Assembly: GCF_000003815.2 (NCBI RefSeq)
Contig: NC_049992.1
Location: 3,209,703 to 3,273,702 of the forward strand
DNA: 64,000 bases
Direction: 5' to 3'
Source of the DNA: Branchiostoma floridae
Lineage: Eukaryota; Chordata; Leptocardii; Amphioxiformes; Branchiostomatidae
Shown here: in pieces, positions 36,701 through 45,000 of the stretch
Layout of the letters: every line of letters begins with the position of its first letter
Numbering within the stretch: the first letter of the stretch is position 1
Made by a program: the position numbers and the translations under genes
The notes under the pieces: model-generated
What the model saw: the letters and a program-made list of their open reading frames with translations, nothing else
What the model was told of the DNA's origin: nothing
The model's database searches: none

Positions 36701-37400
36701 AACCAAGAAACGGTTGCCGTTGACAACTGGATTGTCTTCCGAGCTGCTACCAAGACTGCCAAACTGGTCAAGGTAATTTACATGTGTTTTAACCTTGATC
36801 ATGCTAGTTATATGTGTCTGTGTGTGAAGCAATTTCAAGTTGCTGGTGTGCAGTGTTGCATTAAGTTGGCTTTAGGTTAACTGAGTGATACAATGTAGGA
36901 TGATTAAGAAATTAAAAGTGTTCATGTACATGTTGGTAGCTATAAAATAAGGGATAAATTTTGCAGTGATGGTTTAGATTTCAAGTTTTTTAGTTGACCG
37001 CAAGCTTTTTACAACTTGTATGCTTAGAGTTGGGGTTGAGGTCAGCATTGTTCTGTTAAGCAAGGTTTAGAAAGGATTCATCATATTGCAAGGAGGAAGC
37101 AATTTTTCAGTAAGTCTCTTTGTGCTGACTGTGGCATAACTGGCTGCTTTTCTGCAGCATGTAAGTAATTTTCCTGTCATTTGACTTTTCATAAATTACT
37201 CAAGATGTCTTAATATATAAATTCCTCAGGGTCTAAGACACGAGCTGGACACAGTTCTGCAGCAGAAGATCACCCGACCTGGAGCCATCAACTGGGACGA
37301 GAAAAGCAAGGAGGGTCAGCTGATGCGGGGGATCATCCAGCTGATTACTACTGAGGACTCCAGTCAGGACTATGATGATGACTATTACAGTGATGATTAA
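3746..37400 (+). CDS. DHX36: DHX36, DEAH-box G-quadruplex helicase (RHAU)
   Basis: ATP-dependent 3'-5' helicase that unwinds G-quadruplex DNA and RNA. Exons: 3746-3890, 4897-5027, 5479-5683, 6511-6782, 7075-7113, 7457-7531, 8645-8740, 9158-9237, 9601-9675, 10070-10171, 10577-10641, 10969-11050, 11448-11588, 11766-11868, 12363-12450, 12847-12902, 13326-13390, 13730-13873, 14304-14421, 27309-27407, 27981-28033, 28538-28658, 29000-29086, 31262-31345, 34974-35073, 35439-35529, 35932-36052, 36399-36473, 36695-36772, 37230-37400. They sum to 3162 bp, 1053 aa (human is about 1008), with every phase compatible. Residues 1-66 are Gly/Arg-rich. The RHAU-specific G4-binding motif is at about 67-84 ([17 protein letters not shown]). 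Walker [10 protein letters not shown] is at 280-288, DEVH at 384-387, SAT at 416-418 and QRRGRAGR at 648-655. Winged-helix, ratchet and OB-fold regions follow, ending YDDDYYSDD. Residues about 195-215 hold a short ETSW repeat. Confidence 0.96.
4290..4440 (+). mobile_element. Probable 3' end of a non-LTR retroposon
   Basis: The sequence runs through 'CTACCAAGCTGCAATG' into 'AAATAAAATCATTCATC' and a short (ATTC/ATC) microsatellite, which looks like a retroposon tail. The 5' end is not visible. It lies in DHX36 intron 1. Confidence 0.35.
4545..4890 (+). repeat. Two decayed tandem copies of DHX36 exon 2 with flank
   Basis: The unit 'GGTTCAGGAGG...CGAGGCAGGGGAGGGGG...GGCATCCCTC' of true exon 2 (4897-5027) recurs at 4711-4790 with changed bases and no donor. 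A more eroded version lies at 4550-4640. The tail 'GGACTGTTGTTTTAAACCTC' and 'TATTTTCAGGCTCTG' appears after both. The period is about 180 bp. Confidence 0.75.
5880..6354. mobile_element. MITE with CAGGGCTCGAAATA termini, after a retroposon-like tail
   Basis: The termini at 5974 (CAGGGCTCGAAATA) and 6354 (TATTTCGAGTCCTG, reverse) are inverted repeats enclosing 381 bp. Inside, a 21-bp unit with TGCACCAGACAAATC is repeated in tandem (6040-6082). Just upstream, 5880-5973 ends with CCTGGATGTCTAACCTT, a run also found at 40504, so it may be another repeat's end. I found no exact target duplication. Confidence 0.55.
7532..8644. other. DHX36 intron 6; see tRNA-like sequence within
   Basis: No coding sequence seen. 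Bases 7553-7780 look like a fragment of a dispersed repeat, starting TTTGACTTTATTCAAATCCG. A tRNA-like sequence is listed separately. Confidence 0.3.
8377..8470 (+). other. tRNA-like sequence with A and B boxes (pseudogene or SINE head)
   Basis: A box A match (TGGCTTAGCGG, about 8387) and a perfect-stem T arm (GTGGG-TTCGATC-CCCAC, 8446-8462) are followed by TTAGGACA and a T8 run. The 5' acceptor strand does not pair properly with TTAGGAC, so I do not call a functional tRNA. Confidence 0.4.
11967..12119. mobile_element. Palindromic (fold-back) MITE in DHX36 intron 14
   Basis: The left arm from TACTCTCCAAGCAGAGG and the right arm ending CCTCTGCTTGGACAGTA are near-perfect inverted repeats of about 65 bp around a short centre, including GATCAGCC/GGCTGATC. 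The terminal run TCCAAGCAGA is shared with the element at 16437-16872, so the two belong to one superfamily. The transcript would fold into a long hairpin. Confidence 0.75.
12540..12712 (-). mobile_element. tRNA-derived SINE fragment
   Basis: On the minus strand the piece starts with a tRNA-like head: box A-like GGCGCAGAAGATAGAGC, then box B-like AGTTCAATACTC. It continues into GAGCCCTTGGGGAAGGCACTT, resembling a core found in many vertebrate and lancelet SINEs. No tail was identified. It lies in DHX36 intron 15. Confidence 0.55.
13605..14010 (+). repeat. Decayed partial copies of DHX36 exon 18 on both sides of the exon
   Basis: At 13610-13650 'CTCCAGTATAACGATAAGCAAGG' mimics the acceptor and start of exon 18 (13730). 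At 13920-14010 'CAACGTTAACCTGGCTACCCTAAAGCCAGTC...AAACAGAGGAGG' repeats its 3' half, with frame-breaking changes and a lost donor. Confidence 0.65.
14422..14750 (+). repeat. Exon-19 minisatellite, array 1 (3 copies plus (TTTG)n)
   Basis: Three copies of the last 72 bp of DHX36 exon 19 (TCTAAGATGCAGGAG...CTGCAGATTAAG), each followed or preceded by 6-9 TTTG units, lie directly after the true exon 19 donor. The copy at 14463-14532 has a 2-bp deletion (ACACCTGGAGG for ACACCTCTGGAGG). The last copy has degenerated after ATCCTCAGG. Confidence 0.95.
15439..17962 (-). CDS. Uncharacterised two-exon gene nested in DHX36 intron 19, copy A
   Basis: I do not recognise this family. Exon 1 is 17489-17962 (ATG at 17960-17962, donor GAG|GTAGGA) and exon 2 is 15439-16365 (acceptor CACAG|GAGGAT), phase 0, giving 466 aa. 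The exon 1 product (158 aa) is a mixed-character domain starting [20 protein letters not shown] and ending near [11 protein letters not shown]. Exon 2 opens with an acidic run of Glu, then basic clusters ([17 protein letters not shown]) that could be nuclear localisation signals. The rest is Leu/Ala/His-rich and helical, perhaps a TPR-like solenoid ([33 protein letters not shown]). I see no signal peptide or membrane segment. It is transcribed antisense to its host gene. Copy B, which encodes a similar protein, lies 8 kb away; both are open throughout, which argues for function. Confidence 0.8.
16437..16872. mobile_element. hAT-like MITE in the intron of nested gene A, 8-bp TSD
   Basis: The inverted termini TAATCTCCAAGCAGATCT and (reverse) TACTCTCCAAGCAGATCT extend over about 33 bp each, to ATAATATAG. 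The direct flanks AAAATCCC at 16429-16436 and 16873-16880 form an 8-bp target duplication. In gene B the corresponding place (about 24955-24965) reads CCTCAAAATCCCCTGCTC with no element, which is the empty site. Confidence 0.9.
17049..17264. mobile_element. MITE, ACTGTAAATGCA family, copy 1
   Basis: It starts TACTGTAAATGCAGAAATGTT and ends TTAAATGCATTATA, with internal CGCGGTGG / CCACCGCG blocks that pair with each other. Related copies lie at 35612-35836 and 50757-50907. It sits in the intron of nested gene A. Confidence 0.7.
18786..19911. mobile_element. Dispersed element with TTACCTCCATGAAAT ends
   Basis: The left end TACCTCCATGAAATGTCATGG and the right end ATTTCATGGAGGTATGAGG are inverted. 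The internal sequence (CAAGAACGGCTGGATGGATTGG, then GGGAGCCGTATCTGTCG) looks like a repeat that is widespread in marine invertebrates. The right end reads AACTCTAG|T. There is no coding capacity. It lies between nested genes A and B in block 1 only, so it arrived after the block duplication. Confidence 0.55.
20907..22955 (+). repeat. Exon-19 minisatellite, array 2 (18 full copies plus one truncated)
   Basis: This is a two-kilobase array of a 98-118 bp unit. Each unit has 72 bp copied from the 3' part of DHX36 exon 19 ([20 protein letters not shown]), the donor-like AAG|GT, and (TTTG)n ending TGTGGAG. Full copies begin near 20989, 21099, 21199, 21309, 21419, 21529, 21644, 21747, 21863, 21981, 22088, 22201, 22308, 22425, 22523, 22637, 22755 and 22869; a truncated copy starts the array at 20907. 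Copies are almost identical to each other and lack the 5' part of the true exon. The copy near 21109 shares the 2-bp deletion seen in array 1. Confidence 0.97.
23974..25871 (-). CDS. Uncharacterised two-exon gene nested in DHX36 intron 19, copy B
   Basis: Paralogue of the gene at 15439-17962 with the same structure: exon 1 25401-25871 (ATG at 25869-25871, donor GAG|GTAGGA) and exon 2 23974-24906 (acceptor CACAG|GAGGAT), 467 aa. Differences are mostly single codons plus small in-frame indels: a shorter Glu run, a Lys/Ala insertion near residue 67, and an extra AQPGM at the C terminus. The intron is about 0.5 kb against 1.1 kb in copy A, because A has gained transposons. The family is not recognised; acidic, basic and helical regions match copy A. 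Retained open frames despite intron divergence suggest both are functional. An alternative is a young duplicate not yet decayed. Confidence 0.8.
27429..27656. mobile_element. hAT-like MITE with 8-bp TSD in DHX36 intron 20
   Basis: The termini CAGGGTTGTAGCC and (reverse) CAGGGTTGAAGCC are inverted. The direct flanks CTGTAAAG at 27421-27428 and 27657-27664 are an exact 8-bp target duplication. Internal sequence has several GACGGAA / TTCCGTC repeats. It starts only 21 bp past the exon 20 donor, so the TSD lies within the early intron. Confidence 0.88.
29503..31189. mobile_element. Helentron-like nonautonomous element, copy A, with two tandem-repeat blocks
   Basis: It shares its first 45 bp (ACTAGAAAGGCCGACATTTG, the hairpin ATTTGCT-tcat-AGCAAAT, then CAGCATAT) and its last bases (ATATAATTAC) with 60554-61641. 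A first block (about 29640-30310) repeats a unit of about 130 bp with 'AAGAATGGACTCTTCCAG' and 'GACCAGTCCAAAAAT'. A second block (about 30470-31080) repeats a unit of about 160 bp with 'AAATTTCAGGTCAT' and 'GAGCCAAAAGTGT'. The right end is a hairpin, ATATTTCA.CCATACC/GGTATGG.TGAAATAT, whose arm also occurs at the left end. It lies in DHX36 intron 23. Confidence 0.6.
31652..32315. repeat. 664-bp direct repeat, copy 1 (TIR-bearing)
   Basis: The repeat starts ACGGTGCACACACCAATTC and ends TGGGGTGTGCACCGT, so its own ends are inverted (about 14 bp). It is repeated exactly 1800 bp downstream at 33452-34115; reading both I noticed only two substitutions. There is no convincing coding region. The flanks differ (CTTG| and |TAATAT). 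Confidence 0.9.
32316..33451. other. 1.1-kb spacer between the 664-bp repeats
   Basis: I see no conserved coding sequence, no tRNA primer-binding-like site after copy 1 and no polypurine tract before copy 2. It may be internal sequence of a composite element or captured intron. Confidence 0.4.
33452..34115. repeat. 664-bp direct repeat, copy 2
   Basis: Near-identical to 31652-32315 in the same orientation. The flanks are TTAATTA| and |TAAAAAG, so a TA duplication is possible here but not at copy 1. Outside both copies, about 75 bp with 'CAAAGTCCTACAGGGGCAAC' at 34372-34443 resemble 31490-31563, so the surrounding sequence is also repeated. Confidence 0.9.
34555..34940. mobile_element. Element with terminal fold-back hairpin, copy 1
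   Basis: Its right part is a nested palindrome: AATACAACACGGTGTATTCCG at 34836 pairs with CGGAATACACCGTGTTGTATT ending at 34930, enclosing a second stem (CAGCCC...GGGCTG). The left part holds GTTCGATACGGGTGTTCCG-like blocks rich in TCGAA. A related copy in the opposite orientation is at 63595-63880. It lies in DHX36 intron 24, just before exon 25. Confidence 0.6.
35612..35836. mobile_element. MITE, ACTGTAAATGCA family, copy 2
   Basis: The ends AACTGTAAATGCATTTAAG and CTGCATTTACAGTA are inverted. The internal GTTTGCGGTGG blocks correspond to those at 17049-17264. It lies in DHX36 intron 26. Confidence 0.7.
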
Positions 37401-37454
37401 ACCTGCAAAATATACACTTGTACATGCCAGTACAAACCATTTGTGTTCTTACTG

Positions 37455-38165
37455 ATAAATGAACTGGGATGAGAGAAGTAAAGAGGGTCAGCTGATGAGG
37501 GGCATCATCCAGCTGATTACTACTGAGGACTCCAGTCATGATCAGGACTATGATGATGACTATTACAGCGACGATTAAACCTACACGTACCAGTTAGTGA
37601 ATGTGTGTCATGTACAATGTAGCTTTTCTTCCTTTCCTTCACTTATGAGAACTAAATGTACATGTAGTGATGATCGCAACTCAAGTCTGAAGGTGCAACA
37701 TACAAATGTACAAAAAATGTATACGCATGTTCAACTGGAGTGAGCACTGTGATATACACCTGATCACTACTGAGAATGTTCACTACTTGTATGACTCCAC
37801 TCAGGACTATGATGGTGATGCTAAGGATATTCTATACAAAGGTATGTTTAAGTCTCATCACTACAGAGAACTTGGTAGGATTATGACAATGATGATATTT
37901 AAAACCTATAGAATGCAAAAAAGGATGTTTACTTAAATTCTTTTAAACAAATGATGAATGAAGTAGTCAATGCAGGATTATGAGGAAGGTGATCACTTTG
38001 GGTTTAAAGTTAAACCAAGGATAAAACTTGTGGCAAAGTTTAATGTAGCAATGAAAGGGTACATGCATCATGCCAATTTCAGTATTTGGTGTGTACATTG
38101 TTGTATAATAATATGTCTATGGAAGCCTATCTCAACAATCACTACCACTGAGTCTACAGGATTTC
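37455..38165 (+). repeat. Serial decayed copies of the DHX36 terminal exon
   Basis: About 37460-37590 is a clear copy of the second half of exon 30, including the acidic YDDDYYSDD end and TAA stop, with a 6-bp in-frame insertion. About 37755-37830 (ATCACTACTGAGAATG...TCAGGACTATGATGGTGATG) and about 38130-38165 (ATCACTACCACTGAGTCTAC) are progressively weaker copies. They fall in the 3' UTR or 3' flank of DHX36. Confidence 0.75.
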
Positions 38166-38479
38166 ACTCACTCACAGATTTTCAAAAAAGGATGTCAAGG
38201 GACACTGATAAGCAACGTTTTTATTTTGAATAACATCGACAATTCTTGCCGTGGAATCTCAAGCTGAAGCACATAACGTCGCAGCTGTTAACGTTGTTCC
38301 AACACTGCTTAGTACACATGTACGTCTCTTAACATAATTGCATTGTGCATTAAACACTGTTTTAACTTTGCATTGTGCATGGAACATTGATTTAACTTTG
38401 CATTGTGCTGTTCAAGTACTTAACGTCTAAGTTGTTATTGAAGCCAGGACAATTTGCCACATTGATCTTTGGAATTCAC

Positions 38480-38485
38480 AATAAA
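38480..38485 (+). terminator. Possible DHX36 poly(A) signal AATAAA
   Basis: AATAAA occurs about 1.1 kb past the DHX36 stop, beyond the decayed exon copies and before the ATIC 3' end. It is one candidate only; no transcript evidence is visible. Confidence 0.25.
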
Positions 38486-38752
38486 ATGTGTTAGACTCTA
38501 CAGTTAATGTTAGTATACGAAGTAGGCTGCAGTTTGAAACTGTTAGCACTACCTTTCCTTGTATCATACTCAGAAATCTTGTGCAACAAATATCTAAGTA
38601 TCAGTATAATGCATCGGTAAGTACAATTGATATTCAGCTCCTTCTGGCCCCTCAGACCTTGTTCCAAAGACTTATCCAAGACAAAGAAAGCACAAGCTAC
38701 ACTCTACTAAGTAACTTTAACTATAATATCCTCAGAAAGTCTACATAGAGTT

Positions 38753-38758
38753 TTTATT
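38753..38758 (-). terminator. Possible ATIC poly(A) signal AATAAA
   Basis: AATAAA on the minus strand lies about 265 bp past the ATIC stop, at a typical 3' UTR distance. Confidence 0.35.
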
Positions 38759-38971
38759 CAGTTCCTATAGCTTCTGCCCCTCAGATAAAGTGGTACAGAC
38801 CAAGTCTAAGCCAGATACATAATACAACACATCTTTAACGTAAAGTTTGAAGCAATTTTCCATACATAATATGCCAAGAAATCATGAGTAAAGCTCTAAC
38901 ATCTACAGTATGATAATACGTCTGTAAGTAAAGTTGAACTTCAGCTCCGGTGACTGCAGCTCCTCTGAGTT

Positions 38972-39020
38972 AGTGGTGGAAGAGGCGCAGGTTGGCATGG
39001 TGATGTAGTGTAGGCCCTGG
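38972..39020 (-). repeat. Partial copy of the ATIC terminal exon end
   Basis: Directly downstream of the true stop (39021-39023) the minus strand repeats the last ~50 bp of ATIC (CACTACATCACCATG then CCAACCTGCGCCTCTTCCACCA, TAA) with 7 bp missing after CACCATG. Confidence 0.85.
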
Positions 39021-42000
39021 TTAATGGTGGAAGAGGCGCAGGTTGGTATGAACCATGGTGATGTAGTGTTCATCACAAGCCTCGATCACAATCTGGTCCT
39101 GAACAGACCCCACAGGACTGGCGATGTACTCAACTCCGCTCTGTAATGGCAAGTTCAGTTTGTTAGTTGCTGTGTCCCATTTTGCTGTTATTCTGATCAC
39201 TTACATATCTTTGTATTACCATTCACTCACTGACAGGTGTAAATGAGTACCTAGTTTCAGTACCAATCCAAAAGAGTAGGGCTCCTTCCTGGAAGGAAGG
39301 AATCCCCCATACCTGGTGTCCTCGGTCGATGTTGTCCCTGAAGGGGAAGAAGGCGTCGGAGCTGAGAGCCACACCCTTCAGCTGGGAGATCCACTGGCCA
39401 CGCTCACTCTGGAAAGTTTAGAAACACAAGATTAAAACTACATGATTAATAAGAAATATTTTGATGCACTTGAGAGTCTGTACACTACACCCCTACACAG
39501 GGAAACCCACTAGCTTTGACTTTGACTCACTCTGAGAGAACTGTTAGACAAATCCTTATCATAATAATTATTGTTATTGGGCGGACCGACTGTTCTCTCT
39601 TGACAGCCAGGAGCTGAATTGCGAGGAGCTTACAATAGGCGGGGTAAATTTCAAGGGTCTGGAGCAAGCTGCCATTCAGCGCCACTCAGGTGACCTCAAT
39701 ACAACAGCAATTGTCCCATGCATGTGCAGCCAAAGGACTAGGTTTATAATGTCATAACACAGTAAACATAGGTGACTTTAATCAGAGCAGGTAAGTACAA
39801 GCTAAAAAGGTTTGAGTCACTGGCACTCACTGCACACCTTACTCCTGAAGATCTTGTAGTTGGTTATTGACATGTGTGAGGTGTGGTTTTCCACAAAAAT
39901 GAACATGCAGCATCCACTCTATAGGACTCTAAGCCTACCTATATTGTGCATAGACACTACATATACATGTCGTCAGCACTCAACACCGCATTGGAAAAAC
40001 CAATGTGCCAATGGTAGCAAACCTCATGGCATTGTCATACCTCCGTCAGCTGTTCTGGTGGTTTCTCCAGCATGCTCTCCCATGCAGACGTCTCCATGTC
40101 CTGTCCGACCGTCCCGTTCACGTACACGTCGATCACGTTCGACATCTCCGCTCGCTTCACGCCCTTCTTGAACGTCATGTTCAGGACCTTGGGGTGCTGA
40201 CGGAGCCACCTAGAGGCAGAAAGAGGAACTGCAGATGAACTTAACCTCTCACACAAGCACATGAACTGATGAGACAGCAGTCTCTTGGTGACTTGTGTGA
40301 TACAATTCAATTCAACAGTAAAATTTCTTACTTATTTACAGTTTGACAAATCTAAAGAATCATGTTTATCTCCATGTATGGAGCTACTACACTAAAAAAG
40401 CAGTTACTCAAGCAACTGGATGTGATTTGAAAGGGTATGACTGATGGTTTCCAAAATCATATCCAGTTGCTTGAGTAACTGCTTTTTTGGCATACCTTAT
40501 TATCTGGATGTCTAACCTTCATCAACATACATGTATGGAGCTACTATTTACTATATGTCTGCCGGTGTTTTAAAATCTTGTTACTGTTGCTTGGTAGTAG
40601 AAGAGAAGAACTTTACTACATGATAACTGTAACAGGTTCAATGTATGGCAATGTACATGACAACTGAACTACATGTACATGTAGGGCTGGGTACCGGTAC
40701 AGAAAATTCAGGTCCAGGTCCGGTTCAGGTCCAGAGGATTAGGTCCAGGTCCGGACCTGAACCTGGACCTGATTACAGTAGAACAGTAATACTATGTCAT
40801 GCATATGAAATTTTGGAGAGATAGATTCAAACACAGCTCTCTATGAGTGTTTAACTGTAGATGGGAATGATAACTATCTATACTCAAACAGCTAATATGC
40901 AGGAAGGAAACGGATATGTTTTAAATACTGGTTCTTTTGCCTGAATCAAAATGATCTCGTTTGTTTTGCTGCGCAGCGATCGCCAGGTGTTGTTGTCGTT
41001 GTATGGTGGATTTCGGCTATTCAAGCTCAAGGAAATAAGCTGACTATGGGCAAATATATAGGTAACTTGATTTGCGGTTTACTTGGTTGTCATTTTTGTT
41101 CCCAAGTTAGGCAAGTGTAAATTTACACCAGTGCAAGTATATACATGTGTCGCTATCACTAGCCACTTATTAAAGTTGTAGGCTAGCCACTGTTGACACT
41201 TACTCAAAACATAGTACCTTAACTGACATCTCCGTCTATTGATACACCCTTTAACCGTTTTAACTTTGAGATATTATTTACAGCTGCATGTAGCAGCTCT
41301 GTTTGGTCGTAATATATTATTAGTCTTAAGTCTTGGACCGAAGATCGCCAGTAGCGATAGTCTGTTACTGACGTGAATTTTCGAATCGGTCCAACATCCG
41401 GTCCACGGATTTTTTTCAGGTCCGGTTTTTCGGACCGGTCCAAGAAGAAAAACCGGTTTTGTACCGGTACACTGTACCGATACCCAGCCCTATGTACATG
41501 TATTGCTAATTGCAAAGAACTAAATTTTGTAATATCAATATAGACAATCTACTTAATGTTATGCATGCTACTAATACAATAATAATTTTAGTTGTTACCA
41601 GTTGTTGGCCTTGTCCCCAGCCAAACGCATGCAGTGAATCCTGGACTGCTGGCCGGCACCGATCCCGATAACCTTTAAAAAACAACACATCAGGAGACAT
41701 CTTGAACAAGCTACAACTTATAACATCTTCCGCTACATAAGAATCATTCTACCAGTTATTTTCATTGATTGTATTTACTGCACCCTAACACAACACAAAA
41801 TGCAAAAGAGCCTGAAGAAAATTCATTAAAAAAACAGATAAAATTCCTACCTGGCCGTCCCGTGCGTAGCAGACAGAGTTGGACTGGGCGTACTTCAGTG
41901 CCACGGAAGCCACAATCAGGTCACGGACAGCACTGTCCGGCAGCTGATGGGGAGGAGAAACAAAGGTTAACATTCAGCATGCTAACTCAGGCCGCTATGG

Positions 42001-45000
42001 TAGAAATTTAGGACTTCCTCATTGGCATTTATTTGTTTGCTTGATATTGTTTGAACTTCCAAGAGAGCCTCAAATCGGCCTACAGGCCACTTTTCATTCA
42101 GGTCGGGAGGAAACATGATTTTAAATTTGTCAAATAGTAAATTGGAGGGCATAAACATATGGCCTCCATCGGTCAATATTGACCATGGTAAAATCCTAAC
42201 CGGAGGGCATAACAGTTATGTAACGCCATATCATATACAAGTTGTCTGCAAAATTATGTACATATGTGACTCACATCCTTCCTCTTGGTGACGACGTTGG
42301 AGAACAGCTCCTTGTTGATGACAGCATCGTTCCTCTTCTGCTGCATCTGCAGGCCATACAGGGTCCTCGTCTCCAGCTCTGGGGGGTCATAGGTCGGGTC
42401 CATCTGTAACACATGACAGCTGTCAATCACACATGTCAATCACTTTGAACTCCAGCTCAGGGGGTCCGTAGGTAGAGACCATTTGGAAGATTTGTGTCAT
42501 CTGGTCAAATTCAACTGGAATACAACATTTTTCATGCAGTTTCTCTTAAAACAAAGTTCTACCCATACACACATACCTCCAGCACAACATAACTGCCTAA
42601 CCCCCATACAGATCCACCTGCACCACATGACTGTATGTCATGTAACCCCCATACACACCCACCTGCAGCACACAGTAGGGCTTACAGAACCCCCATACAC
42701 ACCCACCTGCAGCACACAGTAGGGCTTACAGAACCCCCATACACACCCACCTGCAGCACACAGTAGGGCTTACAGAACCCCCATACACACCCACCTGCAG
42801 CACACAGTAGGGCTTACAGAACCCCCATACACACCCACCTGCAGCACACAATAGTTCCCTCCTTTCTTCTTCCTGAGGATCTGCAGAGCTTCCTCCTGGT
42901 AACCGGGGGCGATGACTCCATCTGACACCTGCAGGTAAATAATATGAGAATACCATATTGTCTGAAAAGCTACATGTATCTTGAAACCAAATCAAGTGCT
43001 GTATTCATACATATCTGTATTGGTACAGTACATCCAAAGTCTTTTGTTTTAACACAGAAACTGAGGGACTGCAGAATTGTTATATGGATCTAAATAAAAC
43101 AAATAACTGAACCATACAGTACCTCACGAGAAATGATCTTGGCTGTTGGCACATCGCACTCGTCTGATAAAGCGATGAAGTCCCCAAAGGATGACATGCG
43201 GTCAGCGCCTGAAATGGACAATAAAGATAAACATGAATATTGTGCTGGCAATTGAAAGTTAGAAGTTCACACAACTCTTAGCCTTAAGAGAACATTCGTC
43301 AAACATAAACTTATTACAGTCAACCAAACCACCTGGAATAGTCAACCTTCTCCAGTCATAAGATACATTAAAACAGTCTCATCCAAATTTAAATAGACAC
43401 TCTTGTCTGAAGCAACCATGTCAAGACACCATACATTTCTCCTCAATCCCTCCAGTGATTGTTGAAACTTGGAAAGAATGTACACATTCAAAGCAAAAGT
43501 TGTAAGGAGAATTTCCTGTACCTCTGGCGCGAGCGTACGCGCTTGCAAGTGGAGTCAGCTGGGCCTGCATATCGTCCACCATACACAGTTTGGCCTGCGT
43601 TTCACTCAGCTCCACACCTACAGCCGCTCCTGGGGGCACACAAAAATACAGTGGGGGTCAGTCTGAGTTCTACAATAGGCTGGGTATCCATTGTATTGGG
43701 ATGCTCCATCACTCACTATTCTATCTGTCACAATTTTTTACTGTGTAAGGTTTAGACACGCCTGCACTTTGGATGTGGAGATTTGATATCAGACCTCCAG
43801 CTGCTTCTGTCCTGTGGGTTTACATTCTGAAGGTTGAGATGGTGAATGTCTCCTTAATCTTCTCCTTCCAAACCCAGTAATCAATAGAGGACTGGCAGCC
43901 TAACAGCTAAACGGTTACTGAAGTGCGCTAAGTATTTAACTGCTTAGTGGCTACATATAAAGAGAGCTGAGCATGTCTCACTCTGTCATTTTGTCAATCA
44001 CAGTCATTTCTTTAAAGTTTTTTACATTAACGTTTATTAAAGTCTATTCAGGATTATTAGACTGACGACTGAGGAGTTCGAAGTGTGTCACACACGAGGA
44101 AAACAGAATAAAACTTACCAGCAGGGCTGACATGTTTGAAGGAGGCCGCAGCTGGCAGGTCCAGGGCCTGGCGCAGTTCCTTGACGAGCTGCCAGGCGTT
44201 CAGGGCGTCACACAGGTTGATGAAACCTGGAGATCCGTTCATCACTGCAGGGTGGAAAGGGGGATTTAGTAAAGATGTTGTTGTGGGAAAATCATTACAT
44301 CAAATACAAAGGGTAGGGGGCGGGGGGGGGGGGGGTACCAGTACATCGTACAGTTACAGAACTGATTTTTCTTCTTGGACCAGTCTGGACTTGATCCTTT
44401 GGACCTAAACCATACCTTTACCTGAATTTTCTGTACCGATACACACCCCTATCTTGACCTCTTGCTTGCTTCCACATTTCAAATGTTTTGAGATGTACCA
44501 GTTACAAGAAGCTGTTCTTGTGTTGCATAAAGCTGCACAAGTTTTCAGTGTGGGTTCATGCCATGTTCACATAAACTTTAAAGCTTTATCTATTAGATTT
44601 AAGTTATTCCAAAGTTTATACGTTTAACTGGCAGCTGTTCTAGTGTTGTGTACAGCTGAGCAGGTTTCTGGTGAGGGTTCATGCCATACCGCAGGGGCAC
44701 CTGGGATGTGCCCTGACAGTACCCCTGTCGGAAGTAGCTAGTTTTTTATACTTTAAGTCATTTCTAATGTTTATACCTTTGACAGGCAGTTGCTCCTCAG
44801 TTGTGTACAGCTGTGCAGGTTTCTGGTGAGGGTTCATGTCATAGCTAGACATATCTGGTTTCTGGATATTTTCTATTTACACCCTGCTCCAGAGTTGTGT
44901 TTTGTTGGAGATTTATGTTAAAAACACAATGTATCAGTTATAAGTACCTTTGACAGGCAGTTGCTCCTCAGTTGTGTACAGCTGTGCAGGTTTCTGGTGC

